Of a DNA stretch of 64,000 bases, positions 1 through 11,469 are shown piece by piece. The position numbers and the translations under genes are program-made. The stretch comes from Meandrina meandrites (taxonomy: Eukaryota > Cnidaria > Anthozoa > Scleractinia > Meandrinidae), in contig OY855908.1 of NCBI GenBank assembly GCA_963693305.1, forward strand, positions 8,283,001 to 8,347,000, written 5' to 3'. Below the pieces are notes generated by a model that saw only the letters and a list, made by a program, of their open reading frames with translations, did no database searches and was not told the origin of the DNA. How positions within the stretch are numbered: the first letter of the stretch is position 1; the number at the start of each line of letters is the position of its first letter.

Positions 1-16
1 AATTCCGGCTCCACAA

Positions 17-109
17 GTAGCCTGCGAATACAGCCGCCTCTCATCGCTCCCGGCCGGTTTGGCACGTAGTAGCGGGAGCGAGTGAGAGGCGGCTGTATTC
101 GCAGGCTAC
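17..109. mobile_element. Short fold-back DNA element (hAT-like MITE)
   Basis: Two perfect 28-bp arms (16-43 and 83-110) face each other around a GC-rich 39-bp loop. The ends begin GTAGCCTGCG and its complement. The flanking words TCCACAAG at 10-17 and 110-117 match exactly, giving an 8-bp target duplication as made by hAT transposases. No coding capacity. A related terminus (TAGCCTGAGATCA) occurs in the element at 52497. Family assignment is inference from duplication length. Confidence 0.8.
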
Positions 110-204
110 TCCACAAGGGGAATTTCATCGTTCGTTAAAAGATAATTTAAAAAAAATGCAAGTTATCTCCAAAATGAATTTTAGAATAAAGTTCCTCCCA
201 TATT

Positions 205-290
205 ATTTATATTTTGCGCAGTGCCCCGGCCGGACCGCCCGATCCGGTGTCCAGCGTACTAACCATTAGGCCACCGCGCCTCCTATAGGA
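205..290 (-). mobile_element. tRNA-derived SINE head, degraded
   Basis: Read on the minus strand, the stretch contains a good RNA polymerase III A box (TGGCCTAATGG, 273-263) in a tRNA-like context. The region where a B box should lie is GC-rich and does not match GGTTCRANTCC. It therefore looks like an old or variant tRNA-headed SINE rather than a functional tRNA gene. Confidence 0.5.
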
Positions 291-362
291 GGAGGAGTAA
301 AATATAATAATAAAACAATGTTATATAAAATTGCCTGTGTGATGCTAGTGTGCTAGTGTGCA

Positions 363-640
363 CTGAGGTGAAATAAGCACAAGCAAAAGAAACATGTTCC
401 TTTTTCTTGTGCCTGCGCTTATACTTATTTCACTACTGTTATGCCTATTTCACAAGTGGGAACCGGCGTGCAGTAAGTACAAGCACAAGCACGAGCACAA
501 GATTCGGTGGTTGACATGGCATCTACACGCAATGTTAATCATAATTTCTGAAGCACTACGCTTGCGTATGCTGTCTTGTGCTTGTGCTTATCGCACGTCT
601 GAACATCTTCTTGCTCTTATCTCACAAGTGGGAACCATGA
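363..640. repeat. Long imperfect palindrome (fold-back element)
   Basis: The left arm (GAAATAAGCACAAGCAAAAG, about 370-390) is mirrored near 602-630. An inner pair, ACAAGCACAAGCACGAGCAC near 480-498 against CTTGTGCTTGTGCTTATCGC near 575-594, folds inside it. CACAAGTGGGAACC occurs twice in direct orientation (452-465 and 622-635). The open frame across the region is created by the palindrome and is not taken as a gene. Confidence 0.6.
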
Positions 641-660
641 TTAGTCTGTGACGTCATAAA

Positions 661-2960
661 AGTTTGGTTACTAGGCCGGATATTCCCAGAAACTGACGCA
701 ATCTCGTACCCATAATTTTCGTTAATATTTAACAGAACATTCACTGAAGTTATTTTCCTACAGGTAAGCTGTGAGTTTTCTTTTTTTTCATTGTTATGCA
801 ACCTTAACGTTTTTACCTTGCCATAAAATTTAATCACCTTCACACAATCAATATGAGTGGCACGATGACAAGGGATTTAAAATATCAACCGGGGCTACGG
901 TGATGCTCAAAACGAAAGAACTCACTACACAGACCATAAAGTGAATATATAACGTTTACAATGTCACTAAAGCATCAGTGTTGCTACCTAGTACTCACGG
1001 CTGCTGTGAACGTAACTTGTGTCAGTGTGCAAAGTACTGTAGTGTATTTGAAAAAAATGTATCATAATAATTCAAGCACCAGGAACTTGTCGAAACGGAG
1101 CAAAAGGAAGCAGTTATATTTCAATGAATTGTTTGGGATTTTTCCCAGACTATAGTGCCCAATCATTTAATCGAGGTTTTTATTAAGCGACGGTCACTTA
1201 ACGTGACGTTTCTCATAAAACAAGATGCATAAATAAGCCATTGATAGCAAACATTCCCTTTACGATTTAAAATACGGCTGTTATATCATATTTGTTTGCT
1301 GAATTCATTCGAAACCGAAACCCGGCGAAAATCAAAACATACACTCATGCAGATCAAATCATTGACACAAGGTCACCAATCCAGACACAAAATAACTTTT
1401 GAAAGCCCTCATTCTGCGACAAACGATATTTTTGAAAACACATTAGTAAAACATGACTGTGAGCTCAAGAATTAGACTAATCTCACTCCCGATATTTTTT
1501 GTCCTCATAATTATATCTTGTTGCACAACGATGTTCAACCACAATGCCTTTCTCGCTACTATGATTTCGTTATTAATGAAAAGTTTAGCTGCTTGTCGTA
1601 TTGTACAAAAGTTCAAGCCAACTAAATACAAGTCGCCGGAGTGGACATCATGTTGGCTAATTTTGAGCCTGACAAGGTCGAGGAAAATTGACAGCCAACT
1701 CGGCGTAGGGACTTTTCCTTGGTTTTATTCCCCAGGTAGTTTTCCCTTAGTAAACAGTATCGTGTGACAGACACGATAGGTTGCAGAGGCGAGTGATAAG
1801 GCACTGCACTGAACTCTTTGTCACAGGTATGTAGATCAAACAGGCTTTTTTATTAGAGAAAGACGCCAGCTTCCTTGGGCAATCTTATTCCCGCGTGTTA
1901 CGTTACGCGTAGCTGTGAATGCAATGGATTGCTCAGACAACTAAATATTGTCCTTTATAAAGGATTGTTTGCAAAGTGTGTGTTGTTTTGAAGCCTTAAG
2001 AAACAAGGTCGCCTGAGTGAGGTCAAGAAGTTGAGATGTCTACCTCGCGTTCTGTTTGTTGTACTGTTACAAAGAACACATTTTGTAATACTAACATGCA
2101 CTAAGTGAGATTTGTAATACAAGGGTTTACCTTGTGCTTATACACAGGACCTTCACCGTCTACTTCTCTTTGGATGCTTTTTCGTCTTACATGCACCTGA
2201 ACTACATTTACGGAAGTGCTCGTGTTTCTATAGACAACAGTACAATTTTGAGCATTCTGCAACCAGTTAACGCGTATTTGGCTTACCGTAATCCTCTCGT
2301 AAGAAATCAAGAACCTATTCGCCGGATTAATGTAATTGACTTGGAAAGCAATAACAGTCAGTAACATAAAGCGGGAGAAAGGCCCTTGATTTTCGAGTAA
2401 GCCCAGATTTAAAAACATAGTTATTTTACTGTACTTGGTAGAAAGATTTGACCTTTTTGACGAATTTTTAAGGATTATAATTAAACATACGACCCGAACG
2501 TTATCTCACGTATATTACAAATGATGCTATTTATCTCGCACTTTCTAAGAAAAGACTAAAATATATATGTATATATTGGTCGTTCTTAGAAACGAACTTA
2601 ACGTTTCTCAGGAAAAAAAACGTCTGCGACTACAAAGGCACAGTGCTTTATGTTTGGCCATTAGTTAATTGTAGTATTCTTGATAGTTTCCTAAACAGGA
2701 TGTGACCTTCGCGCAATTCAAGGTCTGTTTCTTGGTTTCAATTGGCCCTCATAAGAGCAGGGAAATTCCCATGCTTTCTGATAGACTGACGTGTTCATGT
2801 AGTTATGTTTTGTAGCGTATAGCTGTAGTGTGACATACCTTTTTCTGCATCCGGCACTGCTAGCGTCAAAATGTCCGACTATTCCATGGTTGAAAGGTAT
2901 AAGACCACTAAAAAATTAAATACATCAATCCTAATTAAGACCGAAATCGTAAATGGATTC
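661..2960. other. AT-rich intergenic stretch, no gene seen
   Basis: Open frames here are all near 60-105 codons, overlap on opposite strands, and have no recognisable domain, signal peptide or flanking splice sites. A short AT/TATG simple repeat lies near 2560-2576. I see no other structure I can support. Confidence 0.5.
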
Positions 2961-2974
2961 CACAGTTTACCTTG

Positions 2975-3253
2975 ATGGGAAATTCGTTTTCTTCAATAAT
3001 GTTAGGTTTTGAGATGGCAGAAGGAGGGACTCCTGATGTAAACTTTGGAACCCTTCCAAGTCAGGCCAGGCGGCTGATAAATGGCTACCCTAACTTCGAG
3101 TATCAACTGCGTGAATACTGCTTGTCTGGCCGTAGGCACATGACCATCCTTTTGTGTGGAAAGACAGGCGTAGGGAAATCGCATTTGACAAACGCGCTCA
3201 TTGGTAAAGACCTTGCCAAGGAAGGTGAAGACCTCGACCCAGAAACAGACGAG
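2975..3253 (+). CDS. GTPase exon 1 (P-loop)
   Basis: This exon holds 93 codons, from the ATG at 2975 to a strong donor GAG|GTAAGC, ending in phase 0. It carries the Walker A motif. The frame stays open 57 nt into the intron, but those codons show no family resemblance. A TTG three bases upstream of the ATG is in frame but is not needed. Confidence 0.8.
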
Positions 3254-6011
3254 GTAAGCGATTTCGGACAAGAGAAGTCCAGTCTGTTTTATACTTGTTA
3301 TACCGAATAAATTACTTCTTTTGATCTAAATGACAAAACCGAACCTTCCTTACAAACAAATATATCTCCCGGGAGTTATAATCAAATACGTTATACGTTA
3401 CAATTAAACGTTACAAACAAACGAGATTGACCGGTGACTTAAAGCGGCAAATTTTACCTTTCAAATATTTCAATATTTTGGACGAGAGGTACTCAAATCT
3501 AATTTTTTTTCCATAATGGTGCAATTTTTTAACTGGGTTGTCAAAGGTGGTTTGACAAAGTATTGGAACCGTTTAACCAGCGCATTGGGACAAATTGAAC
3601 TAGTTTTATCAGCAACTGAGTGGTATAAACGGCACAGGTTGCTCGTCAGCTGTCAGTTAAACTCTTTTAAAACTGTTAAAACTGGCAATTGTGAAGTGAA
3701 GTGAATACTTTATTTCCCCTCGGATTGTAGAGTAGCTTTAACAGCTAATATCTCCGAGCATTGATGTTATGCGATTCGATTTGTAAAAATATTTATATTT
3801 TTATTGCAATCACAACGAAACAACACAATACGCTACTAACAAGGCTTACAAAACAATGCCTAAAACACTAAATAAATTAGATAATAAGGAAAGACAATGC
3901 AATTTAACAATTAATAACCTAAACTAGGAGAGAAAAAACTGACTTGTAATTAGGTAATTAAAGTGATAAAATCACTTACACTACAGTACTTGCATTAGTG
4001 TCCTTGATACCATACGATGCTGTATTTATCCTCAAGCAATTGGGGCTTATTAGGCCCCTAGCTTAAGCGGCTAATGTGTCAAGATACAAATATTGTGAAT
4101 TAACTTAAGATTAGTTTACTATTGCGAAAATTAAACTATTCACAAAGATCTTGAAATTCGTTAAATTTGCTATTTAATTATTTCTTATTAAATTTTGAGT
4201 ACTACGTAAATGGCAAAGACATGCATCGAAATTTATTTTCCTTATTTCTTTAACGAATCCTTTACTGTAGGTTACAGTTCGTAGTTTGTCGTCTAAAAAT
4301 CTCTTAAGCGTTCCAAGTTTTTTCAGAAGTATTTTAAGGTGTTAAAAGCTCATGACAGTAGCCAGGCTAGGCATCTTTTGCCAGAAAACTCCCACATTGA
4401 TAAAGACCTTGACAAGGATTGGTGACTTTCGTAGAAATGTTGTTCCGTATCCATTTGAAACGCTGGAGGCGCATGCGCAATGATCTCTGCTAGTAACCAC
4501 CTTTAGTATATACGACACAAGTGAATAGTGAATCCCGCGCGAGCTGATTGGTTAACTCGGAGGTGGTTAGCAAAGTACTATTGACCTCCGAGCAGCCGGA
4601 GGGAAATAAAGTGGCTTCGCGCGTCGCTTTGGGTACCGAAAGCAATGTTTTGGTGCGCTAGTTATTCAACTTGAGTGTTATACACTAAAACAATTATTCA
4701 CCTCACTGTCTGTTGATGTGGTGGATATTAACCTCACCGCTTTGCGGTTCGGTAAATATCCACCACTATTCACCTCCACTTTGGTGAATAATTGTTAATT
4801 ATTCATTGACTTGTGCCTCGTATTAGTGCTCAGCTAGACACTTCGGAGCAAAGTTGCAATTGGTGACTGGAATAATGATTGATATGTCGTTTGTGACGCA
4901 AAAAAATATCTACTTTTGATAGGTGACACCTTACAACTTCAAAATCAACAACGTGGATATAACAGTGGTTGACACCCCAGGATTGGCAGATGGAACAGGA
5001 AACGAGGAAGATTATCTGGAAAAAATCAAGGAAAAAGTAACTGATTTCGATGTGTTCATTTTCTGTACCGAGATGAACACTCGACGATTTCGCAACGACG
5101 ACATCAAAACAGTTCAGAAGTTGACCGAAGCATTCGGCTCGCAGCTGTGGGAACACGCCGTTGTGGTATTAACGTTCGCCAATGAAGTTCATCCACCACC
5201 TAGCGAAAGGGATGCCAATATACAAGAGTTCTTTGACCAACGCGTCCGAGTTTTCAAGAAGAAGATTCAAGAAACCGTTTTAAAAGTCGGAGTGCCAGGA
5301 GAAGTAGTCATTAACGTGCCATTTGTAGCTGCAGGAGACTTAAGTGAGCCAAGACTGCCAGGTATAGACAACTGGTTGACGGCTTTTTGGATTGCAACGT
5401 TCAAACGCTTGAACAGAAGTGCACGACCCACGTTTCTTTTAGCAAGCATTGCTCGCTTTAATTGCACATCACCCTCCGAGCAGTTAACAAGAAGTCTTCC
5501 CTTAAGAAGAAGCTTACCACCAGGCCAGTTAGTGGGAGGAAATCAAGTGCAGAGGCCATTGCAACGAAGAAACTTCCAGGGATTCGAACTCGTCCACCAT
5601 GATCAATACAGTGACGATAACGCCGACAGTGATGGAGTCCGCCGTCCAATTACCAGAAGTCATTCAATGGCAGAGGGAAGATCACCTCCAAAACCAAAGC
5701 CAAAACCGAAAAGGTCGTCAGGGAATGGGAAAGGTGCAACAAACGATGTTCCTGACATCGAGCTGGACGAGCCGTCTGCAAAAGAGGTAATGATGGAGAT
5801 TCTAACTGTAGTTGGTGAAGAAGCTAGCAAGATGGTGGGTGAAATGGTGTCTCCTGGAACTGGCCGCATGTTCTCAGTTGTTTTCAACTGGGTGATGAGT
5901 TTAGTCAAAGGAATGCTACGAAAAGGTCACGTGAAAGAAAATGGCTCTGAGGTAGATGAACAAGAACGAGAGCAGGAAGACGACTCACTAGAAGAAGAGG
6001 AGAAAAATTAA
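2975..6011 (+). CDS. AIG1/GIMAP-like (TOC34/IAN-type) GTPase, two exons
   Basis: Exons 2975-3253 and 4923-6011 join in phase 0 (gacgag|gtaagc ... gatag|GTGACA) into about 455 residues. Seen: P-loop G1 GKTGVGKS at residues 62-69, a Thr of G2 at 95, G3 DTPG at 110-113, and TFAN at 177-180 where GIMAPs usually carry a T-x-x-D type G4. The LTFAN-then-PPP pattern recalls TOC-like members of the AIG1 superfamily. The start at 2975 gives MGNSFS, an N-myristoylation-like motif (Gly2, Ser6), hinting at membrane attachment; a second Met is residue 14. After the G domain (to about residue 260) come a Lys-Pro-rich basic stretch, an amphipathic helical segment and a very acidic Glu/Asp tail. IAN/GIMAP GTPases are known from coral immune responses; the role here is inference. 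A poly(A) signal AATAAA lies at 6346-6351. Confidence 0.85.
3254..4922 (+). other. GTPase intron with inserted repeat DNA
   Basis: This 1.67-kb intron has GT-AG ends. Its first two thirds is AT-rich with no clear structure. From about 4440 it becomes GC-richer and ends in nested hairpins (see the element at 4689-4796). I see no exon inside it. Confidence 0.6.
4689..4796. mobile_element. Nested hairpin of a fold-back element inside the GTPase intron
   Basis: Outer arms AACAATTATTCACC (4689-4702) and GGTGAATAATTGTT (4783-4796) enclose inner arms GTGGTGGATATT (about 4719) and AATATCCACCAC (about 4755), leaving a small GC loop. The CpG-rich flank from about 4440, including CCTCCGAGCAGCCGGAGG near 4585, may belong to the same element. 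No coding capacity. Confidence 0.65.
4923..6011 (+). CDS. GTPase exon 2 (G3, G4 and C-terminal region)
   Basis: The acceptor is TTTTGATAG|GTGACACC; translation continues V-T-P-Y, with the DTPG motif 16 residues in, as expected from family spacing between P-loop and G3. It ends at TAA 6009-6011 after an acidic tail. Confidence 0.85.
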   Translation: MTPYNFKINNVDITVVDTPGLADGTGNEEDYLEKIKEKVTDFDVFIFCTEMNTRRFRNDDIKTVQKLTEAFGSQLWEHAVVVLTFANEVHPPPSERDANIQEFFDQRVRVFKKKIQETVLKVGVPGEVVINVPFVAAGDLSEPRLPGIDNWLTAFWIATFKRLNRSARPTFLLASIARFNCTSPSEQLTRSLPLRRSLPPGQLVGGNQVQRPLQRRNFQGFELVHHDQYSDDNADSDGVRRPITRSHSMAEGRSPPKPKPKPKRSSGNGKGATNDVPDIELDEPSAKEVMMEILTVVGEEASKMVGEMVSPGTGRMFSVVFNWVMSLVKGMLRKGHVKENGSEVDEQEREQEDDSLEEEEKN

Positions 6012-6345
6012 ATGGACACTGTCTGCCTTATAACAAATTCTTGAAATATTTTTGACACTGACTCAGTGAAACGTAAAATAACGTTCACGGTAAGACTTAT
6101 AGAAATACATTCAAACCAAAGAAAGCTGAAAGTTCTCGTTCGAAACTTCTTCCTACAAGTTTTATTTTGAAAATTATTTTATGTTTCACTACTAGAGTCA
6201 GTGTCAGAAATATTTTAAGAATTTGTTATGTCAACTCCTGATCGACTGTAGTTTTAGTGCTTTTTTGTTCTGTTATACATATAAACCAAAACGGAAGTTA
6301 TTGAATGTGACTACGTAGGTAGTACCTGAGGCTAATAAGTTCTAA

Positions 6346-6351
6346 AATAAA
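6346..6351 (+). promoter_or_regulatory. Candidate poly(A) signal of the GTPase gene
   Basis: This is a canonical AATAAA about 335 bp after the stop codon, on the coding strand, followed by A-rich sequence. No transcript data are available, so use of this signal is inference. Confidence 0.4.
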
Positions 6352-6359
6352 TTCTAAAA

Positions 6360-7590
6360 ATAAAATGTATTTAAAAATATATAACGCGATAGGTTTCCTT
6401 TCTTAGCTTGCTTGACTTTGGTACAGAGGTGCAGAAAGCACGGCCCTCTACCAAAGAACGTTATTCTATTTTATAATAATAAGTTGCCCTATTTTATAGC
6501 GTTAAATGAGCAAAATTGTTTGCTTCAATTTTTATACCAATCTAAGCGTATTGTTTTGCAACCCAGCTTAACTCTCTTTATTTAGTGTAGAACTTCGTGA
6601 TATATTTTCTCCAGGTTACTTATGTTATTTTCATTTGATTTTTATCGCTTTATATTGTGTAATTAGTGCGATTCTCCAGTAACGCGCTTTAATCCTTCCA
6701 GTTTTGCGAACTGTCTTTACCATTGTATGATACTTCTTCATTTTGCGAAGCGTTATCATTAAACAAAACTACAAAAAGCGAATTTGGGAAGCCTTCATTT
6801 CAAGCATTAGTCCTTCGTCAGATATAACATCGGGGAATAGTGGGTCGCATCAGTTTGTGTATGATTATGCTGTAACGCTACTAGAGAAAAAGTCAAGGGA
6901 AAACGCCTGAATGTATTAGCTAATAAATAAGATGTGTTAGTTAATCCCAGGATACTAAGGACCTCAACAGCTCAATTCGATACGAAGCTGCTTTAATTGC
7001 CAACTAGACGCGGTAGAACATTTACTCCGGGGTAATGATGTACTGGAAAACGGTCAAAGAAAAGCAATCGGTAACAGTAAGATCAGGAAGTCCCGCCTCT
7101 GGCAATTAACCAATCCTTGCCGAAACACAGTTTACAATTCGCACTCTCCAATGAAACAAGACAGCTTGAACTCTTCCATTTTGCTAACCAGTATGGTGTC
7201 AAAACGATAACTCATGACCGAAAAAGGGGCGGGGTCAGTAACCATGACTCTCCATAACCGTTCCTCATTCTGCACATAACAAGACACTGTCGTTATTTAA
7301 AAATTGCAAAGCCCTGATTCCAGGTCAATATCCTCGGACAGCAATACTCAAACGTTTGACTTTACGATTACGATTTCATTAAAGAGCGTCCTTGTGTAAC
7401 AAGGTGTAGCTCCATGCTGCAACACGTTAAAGCAACTGACCTGCGAAAACGGACAAATAACGAGTGAGAATACACCTTGAAACAGGGACCTATATTTGTT
7501 TCTGGGCAACCGACCTCGGTAAAAAATGCGTAGAGACTTTCACTAATACCTACAAAAGATGTTGGAATTAAAATTCTTTGTAGCATAGTA
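6360..7590. other. Intergenic stretch, no gene seen
   Basis: The sequence is AT-rich. The only frame above 70 codons is on the minus strand at 7368-7586, and it has no domain, signal peptide or splice context. Nothing further can be supported. Confidence 0.5.
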
Positions 7591-7598
7591 ATAAAATT

Positions 7599-7741
7599 GG
7601 TTGGCTGTGTTGTGCTTCAATTTTAGCCTTGGTACAATCTGGTATTTTCCTTTGTCATATATTCATTATCATATGGCCATACACTAGAACAAAGGAAAAT
7701 ATGAAATTGTACCAAGAATAATGTTGAACCACGACAGCTTT
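7599..7741. mobile_element. Palindromic MITE
   Basis: Almost the whole length folds on itself. TTGGTACAAT...TTTTCCTTTGT (about 7629-7656) pairs with ACAAAGGAAAAT...ATTGTACCAA (about 7690-7718). The outer parts continue the pairing, GGCTGTGTTGTGCTTCAA against TTGAACCACGACAGC. The centre is AT-rich. It has no open frame of its own. Confidence 0.65.
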
Positions 7742-7744
7742 ACC

Positions 7745-10270
7745 ACAAAAATGCTGACAAAAAGTTTTAAAATTATGGTTTTAAATTAATTATCGCATTT
7801 TTTTCATGTTCTTGTTTTTAAACAGTTTTACCGGCAAACAAAATCAATGAATTACAATTCTTGTGCTTGAGGTGTGATAACGTTGCTTCCGCGGTTTATG
7901 ATCCAAAAGCTGCCAAGCGACCCTTCACTGTCATAAAACACGACAGGCATTTAATGAGAGAAATCACTCGCCTAATTAATCGCACTCGCCTAGCCTAGTT
8001 ATATTTAACTAAACAGCTCATAAACATGTTGAAACTTCTGTGTAGTAAAACAAATTCAAAATGACGTCCGAAACCATCAAGAACTATGAAACAGAGAAAG
8101 AGGAATATAAAACTAACTAAAGCTCAGGAAAAAATACTACGACAAACCTTCAGATATCAACAGGGCGCTCTAAAAGTGATCATGATTTTCAGTTTTGCGA
8201 ATGTGTTTTGGGAGGCGGCGAATATTTCAAATACTTAGGTCTACACGGTTTTCATTATTACAAGATGGCGTCCCCCGTAGTGCCCAGCTGTATGGTCAAT
8301 CAGCCTGATTTGTCGTCCTGTGCGGTATCGTGCGGTCGGCGACAAAAATAACGCGACGAAAATCGCCGTGGATACGACAAGAATCGCTTCATGTATTTCA
8401 GTACCATCGTGTTAAATACGATTAATTAGTTGACAAGGTCTGGCAGCGTCGGCATTTGGAAATCCAGAAAATGTTATAACAACGTACCGTTGCTAAGCGA
8501 TACTTTCTTATTAGCAGTAAGATTCTTTTTTTTTTTTTGCGCAAAGCACATTTCTTACACTTGTTGAGGACTCGAGAGGTATAATACCGAGAGCAATCAA
8601 TAGAGGTCTGCAGTAGCAATAGAATAATTTGCCATATCCTGGGAAAAATTCGTTTGATAATCTTTCCTAGTACTGCGTCATTGGCAAAACGTTTTCTTTC
8701 AACTGGATTAAGAACATCACGTGCTTTAAAAAACAAAACAAAAAAACAATAACATTCTAATTAAATTCTAACCACGTAACTCTACCAGTCTCTCAACTTA
8801 TGCCGAGAAACGAGCAGCCCACGGCAATTACCGATAAAGGTCGAGTACAATTTCAGTCATCAAAGATACCCTCAGTGGCTGACGAGTACGTCAACGACTT
8901 AAAGCTGTCTTGTCAACTTGATGTGTGCGTAGTCGTGAAACGAAACGTACGTATATTTTCGTTGTGCTTAAATAAGTATTCCAGTGTCAACAACCAAACG
9001 GATTCTTCGGCTAAACTCCTACCTCAGGGCAGAAGTTGCTTAAAATGTTGAGTTATTTGTTCCGGTTAGTAACCCATAAAAAAGAGGTCGGAGAATCGTC
9101 AATGATGTTACGTTTTGTGAAATTTGTTTCTTTCATAGCAACTGATACATGGAATAGTATATTCAATCTTATTTGATGGGACTTTGGACTTAAACAAATC
9201 ACGGTTACCTTAGGTCACCAAGCACTTGAAGACGCCTAGCCATTTGCTAATGACTCGACAAATCATTTTGAGAGTCATTGAAATTTGACTTGGATGCTTG
9301 GATTGAAAGGTATTATAACGTAAATAACTAGTAGCTAGTGTTTTTGTTCGTTAATATTCCTAAACGATGAACAAGATCATTGGGTAAAGGTACTCAAGTC
9401 TTGCCTAAGAAAGAAAAAAAAGAGCTAGATTTCTTTTTTTCACAAACTTGTGTGACGTAACTTACGCCTGTCATACAATTGCAAATTTACAAACGACGTG
9501 TAGTTCAAGGTAACCTTTATATGACATAAAATCAATAATTATAGCAACAAGCAAATTGTTCCTTTATTTAAAATATGGTAAAATCCATATAAACAACCAA
9601 ATTTTTGAAATTTTTTTCTCTTGTGCGGTCAGCAACACACCCTCACCATACCCCTGTCATGCCTACTGTATTCCTTTACCACGCTCTTACCCTGTCATTG
9701 CCACATCTCCACGCACCGCTGTCACAGTTCCGCTTTTAAGCAGACAACCCGACGACCTTGCATTTTGATTTGCCTAACACTAAATTCTGCTGGGAAAAGT
9801 CTCTTCAACTGAATATATTTCTCTTTGAAAAGTTTGTTTTATTATAAACTTTGACGGTATTTGCATTTGATATCGATCTTATGATACGAAACAATAGTGT
9901 AACTGACTGAGGGAGGCCGGAGTTCCGCCAGTTTTATTTTGCGTGTTTTCTAGCTGGCTGCGCTTTTGTGGCTTCCAACATGACGCCCAAGGGGCAACGA
10001 CATAATAACATTCATCTGTCGTAATGGCTTCCGTGGGAATATTCAGCACTGATTCACTTTTCCGCAAAAAATTGCTGATAATAGGAAGAACATGAATTTT
10101 GCTGCCGACTGCTTCCTCGTTGATATTGCCGGGCAGTGATAATATAAATGTTGACTTAAATTCCTTATAAACGTAGCAATTAAAACCCAGTTAATGTTTT
10201 ATGAGCCTAGCTGAAAAGTACGTTTGAAAACTTAGATAAGTTTACTAAATGTTGAACTTATTTGTTTTAA
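7745..10270. other. Intergenic stretch, mostly featureless
   Basis: This stretch holds several short open frames without recognisable content. The one distinct patch is CpG-rich DNA at about 8260-8385 that carries CAAGATGGCG (8261-8270). That word resembles a YY1-type promoter-proximal site or a good initiation context. The frame from that ATG stops after 28 codons, so it is a first exon at most. Confidence 0.4.
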
Positions 10271-10278
10271 TTTTGAAA

Positions 10279-10362
10279 ATGTTGGCGAACTTTCTAAAAG
10301 TTTTTAAAAGCATATAAAACATGTTGGCGACCTTTCTGAAAGTTTTTCAAGCATATCATAAG
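10279..10362 (+). repeat. 42-bp tandem duplication
   Basis: Two diverged copies start ATGTTGGCGAACTTTC at 10279 and ATGTTGGCGACCTTTC at 10321. Both run into GTTTTT.AA.GCATAT. The period is 42 bp. Confidence 0.7.
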
Positions 10363-10891
10363 AATTGCAACAGAACTAGACAACTACGATGTGTTTATCA
10401 CGTTTTTGTTTTCCGCTGCGGTTGCCTTTGGGTGTTGAACAGTTGTCAGTCAGTGCGTAGAAATACTAAAAATAGGATGAGGTTCTATAAAAAGGTCACC
10501 CGTTTTATTTTAAGTAACTATTGTAAAGTTATTGAAGTAATATTGTGGGCAAAAATGGATTCATTGATTGATTGTAGTTCCCGTTTTAAATAATGAAAAC
10601 CAATCGAAACTGTCGATTGCAATATCGGGAGTATTTAAGGTCTTCAATCCTGTCATCGATTACTTCATTCATCATTAGGCACTGATTAGGCATCATTAGG
10701 CACATTCCGCGACATTGCAAATAAATTGGCATTTCATCATCCGAATTCCAAGCAAAATAATGAACACTTTCTTCATAGATGAGATGTTCAAAAGCTTCAA
10801 AATTGTTTTGCATGTCTTAGAATTCCAGTTTTCAATTTTTGAGACGTTTGTTTTCTTTGGCGTTTGCGACAGTTAACGTTGAAACAATAGC

Positions 10892-11109
10892 CGTTTTTTA
10901 TACTAATGACGCATTAACCGTCTGGACGAGCTCGGGCAAACATTTTGCAGTTCGTCTGCAGGTTATGCGTCTTCACTGTAAAGACGCGGGACACAAGACG
11001 GGTTACCCGTCTAGACGAGCTACCTTTGGTAATGTGTCTAGAGACATTATCAGAAGAACTACAAAATGTTTTCCCAAGTTCGTCCAGAGGGGTCTCTAGT
11101 ATAAAAACG
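10892..11109. mobile_element. 218-bp palindromic MITE
   Basis: The ends are CGTTTTTTATACTA and AGTATAAAAACG. The arms CCGTCTGGACGAGCTCGGGC (10919 onward) and its diverged complement (to about 11097) fold the full length around a perfect central hairpin, GCGTCTTCA/TGTAAAGACGC near 10969-10989. Overlapping open frames on both strands are a consequence of the palindrome, not genes. Confidence 0.7.
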
Positions 11110-11164
11110 ACCAATATGACGTATCCTCCGCTACTTCCACTTCGATGAATTAAGCTGATTGGCT

Positions 11165-11460
11165 ATCATCGTTGTCCTTTATCGCAGTTGTTGTGGTCAT
11201 CGTCGATGTCGTTGTCGTCATAATTGTCCTTTTCCGTAATCATGGCGTCATTTCATTCATTTTCGTCGTCGTTAGCGTCATCATCGTCCTCTTTTGTCGT
11301 CGTTGCCGTCATAATCGTCCATTTTCGTCGTCGTTGTAGTCATTATCGTCCTCTTTCTTTGTCGTGGTCGTTATCGTCGTCGTTATGGTTATGATCGTCC
11401 TCTTTCTTTCTGATCAGCCTCGTTGTCGACATCGACATATGCAATCGTCGTTGTCACTTA
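11165..11460 (+). repeat. CGTCGT-rich minisatellite
   Basis: This is an irregular array of GTCGTCGTT, GTCATAATCGTCC and CTCTTT words, with a higher-order period of roughly 50 bp marked by recurring TCGTCCTCTTTC and TCGTCCATTTTC. The strand bias to T/C/G makes frames look open by chance. Confidence 0.65.
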
Positions 11461-11469
11461 TCACCGCCG

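Noticed and set aside
394..651. 85-codon plus-strand frame with hydrophobic start
   Set aside because: It lies wholly inside a long palindrome and its sequence is explained by the mirrored repeat words; no splice or domain support.
1453..1767. 104-codon plus-strand frame with a hydrophobic N-terminus
   Set aside because: An opposite-strand frame overlaps it, there is no recognisable domain, and the composition matches flanking noncoding DNA.
3700..3960. Possible reversed LINE 3' end (ACTTTATTT start, A/T-rich body)
   Set aside because: No coding remnant, tail repeat or target duplication could be seen.
10839..11148. Several overlapping frames of 66-86 codons on both strands
   Set aside because: They arise from the 218-bp palindromic element.
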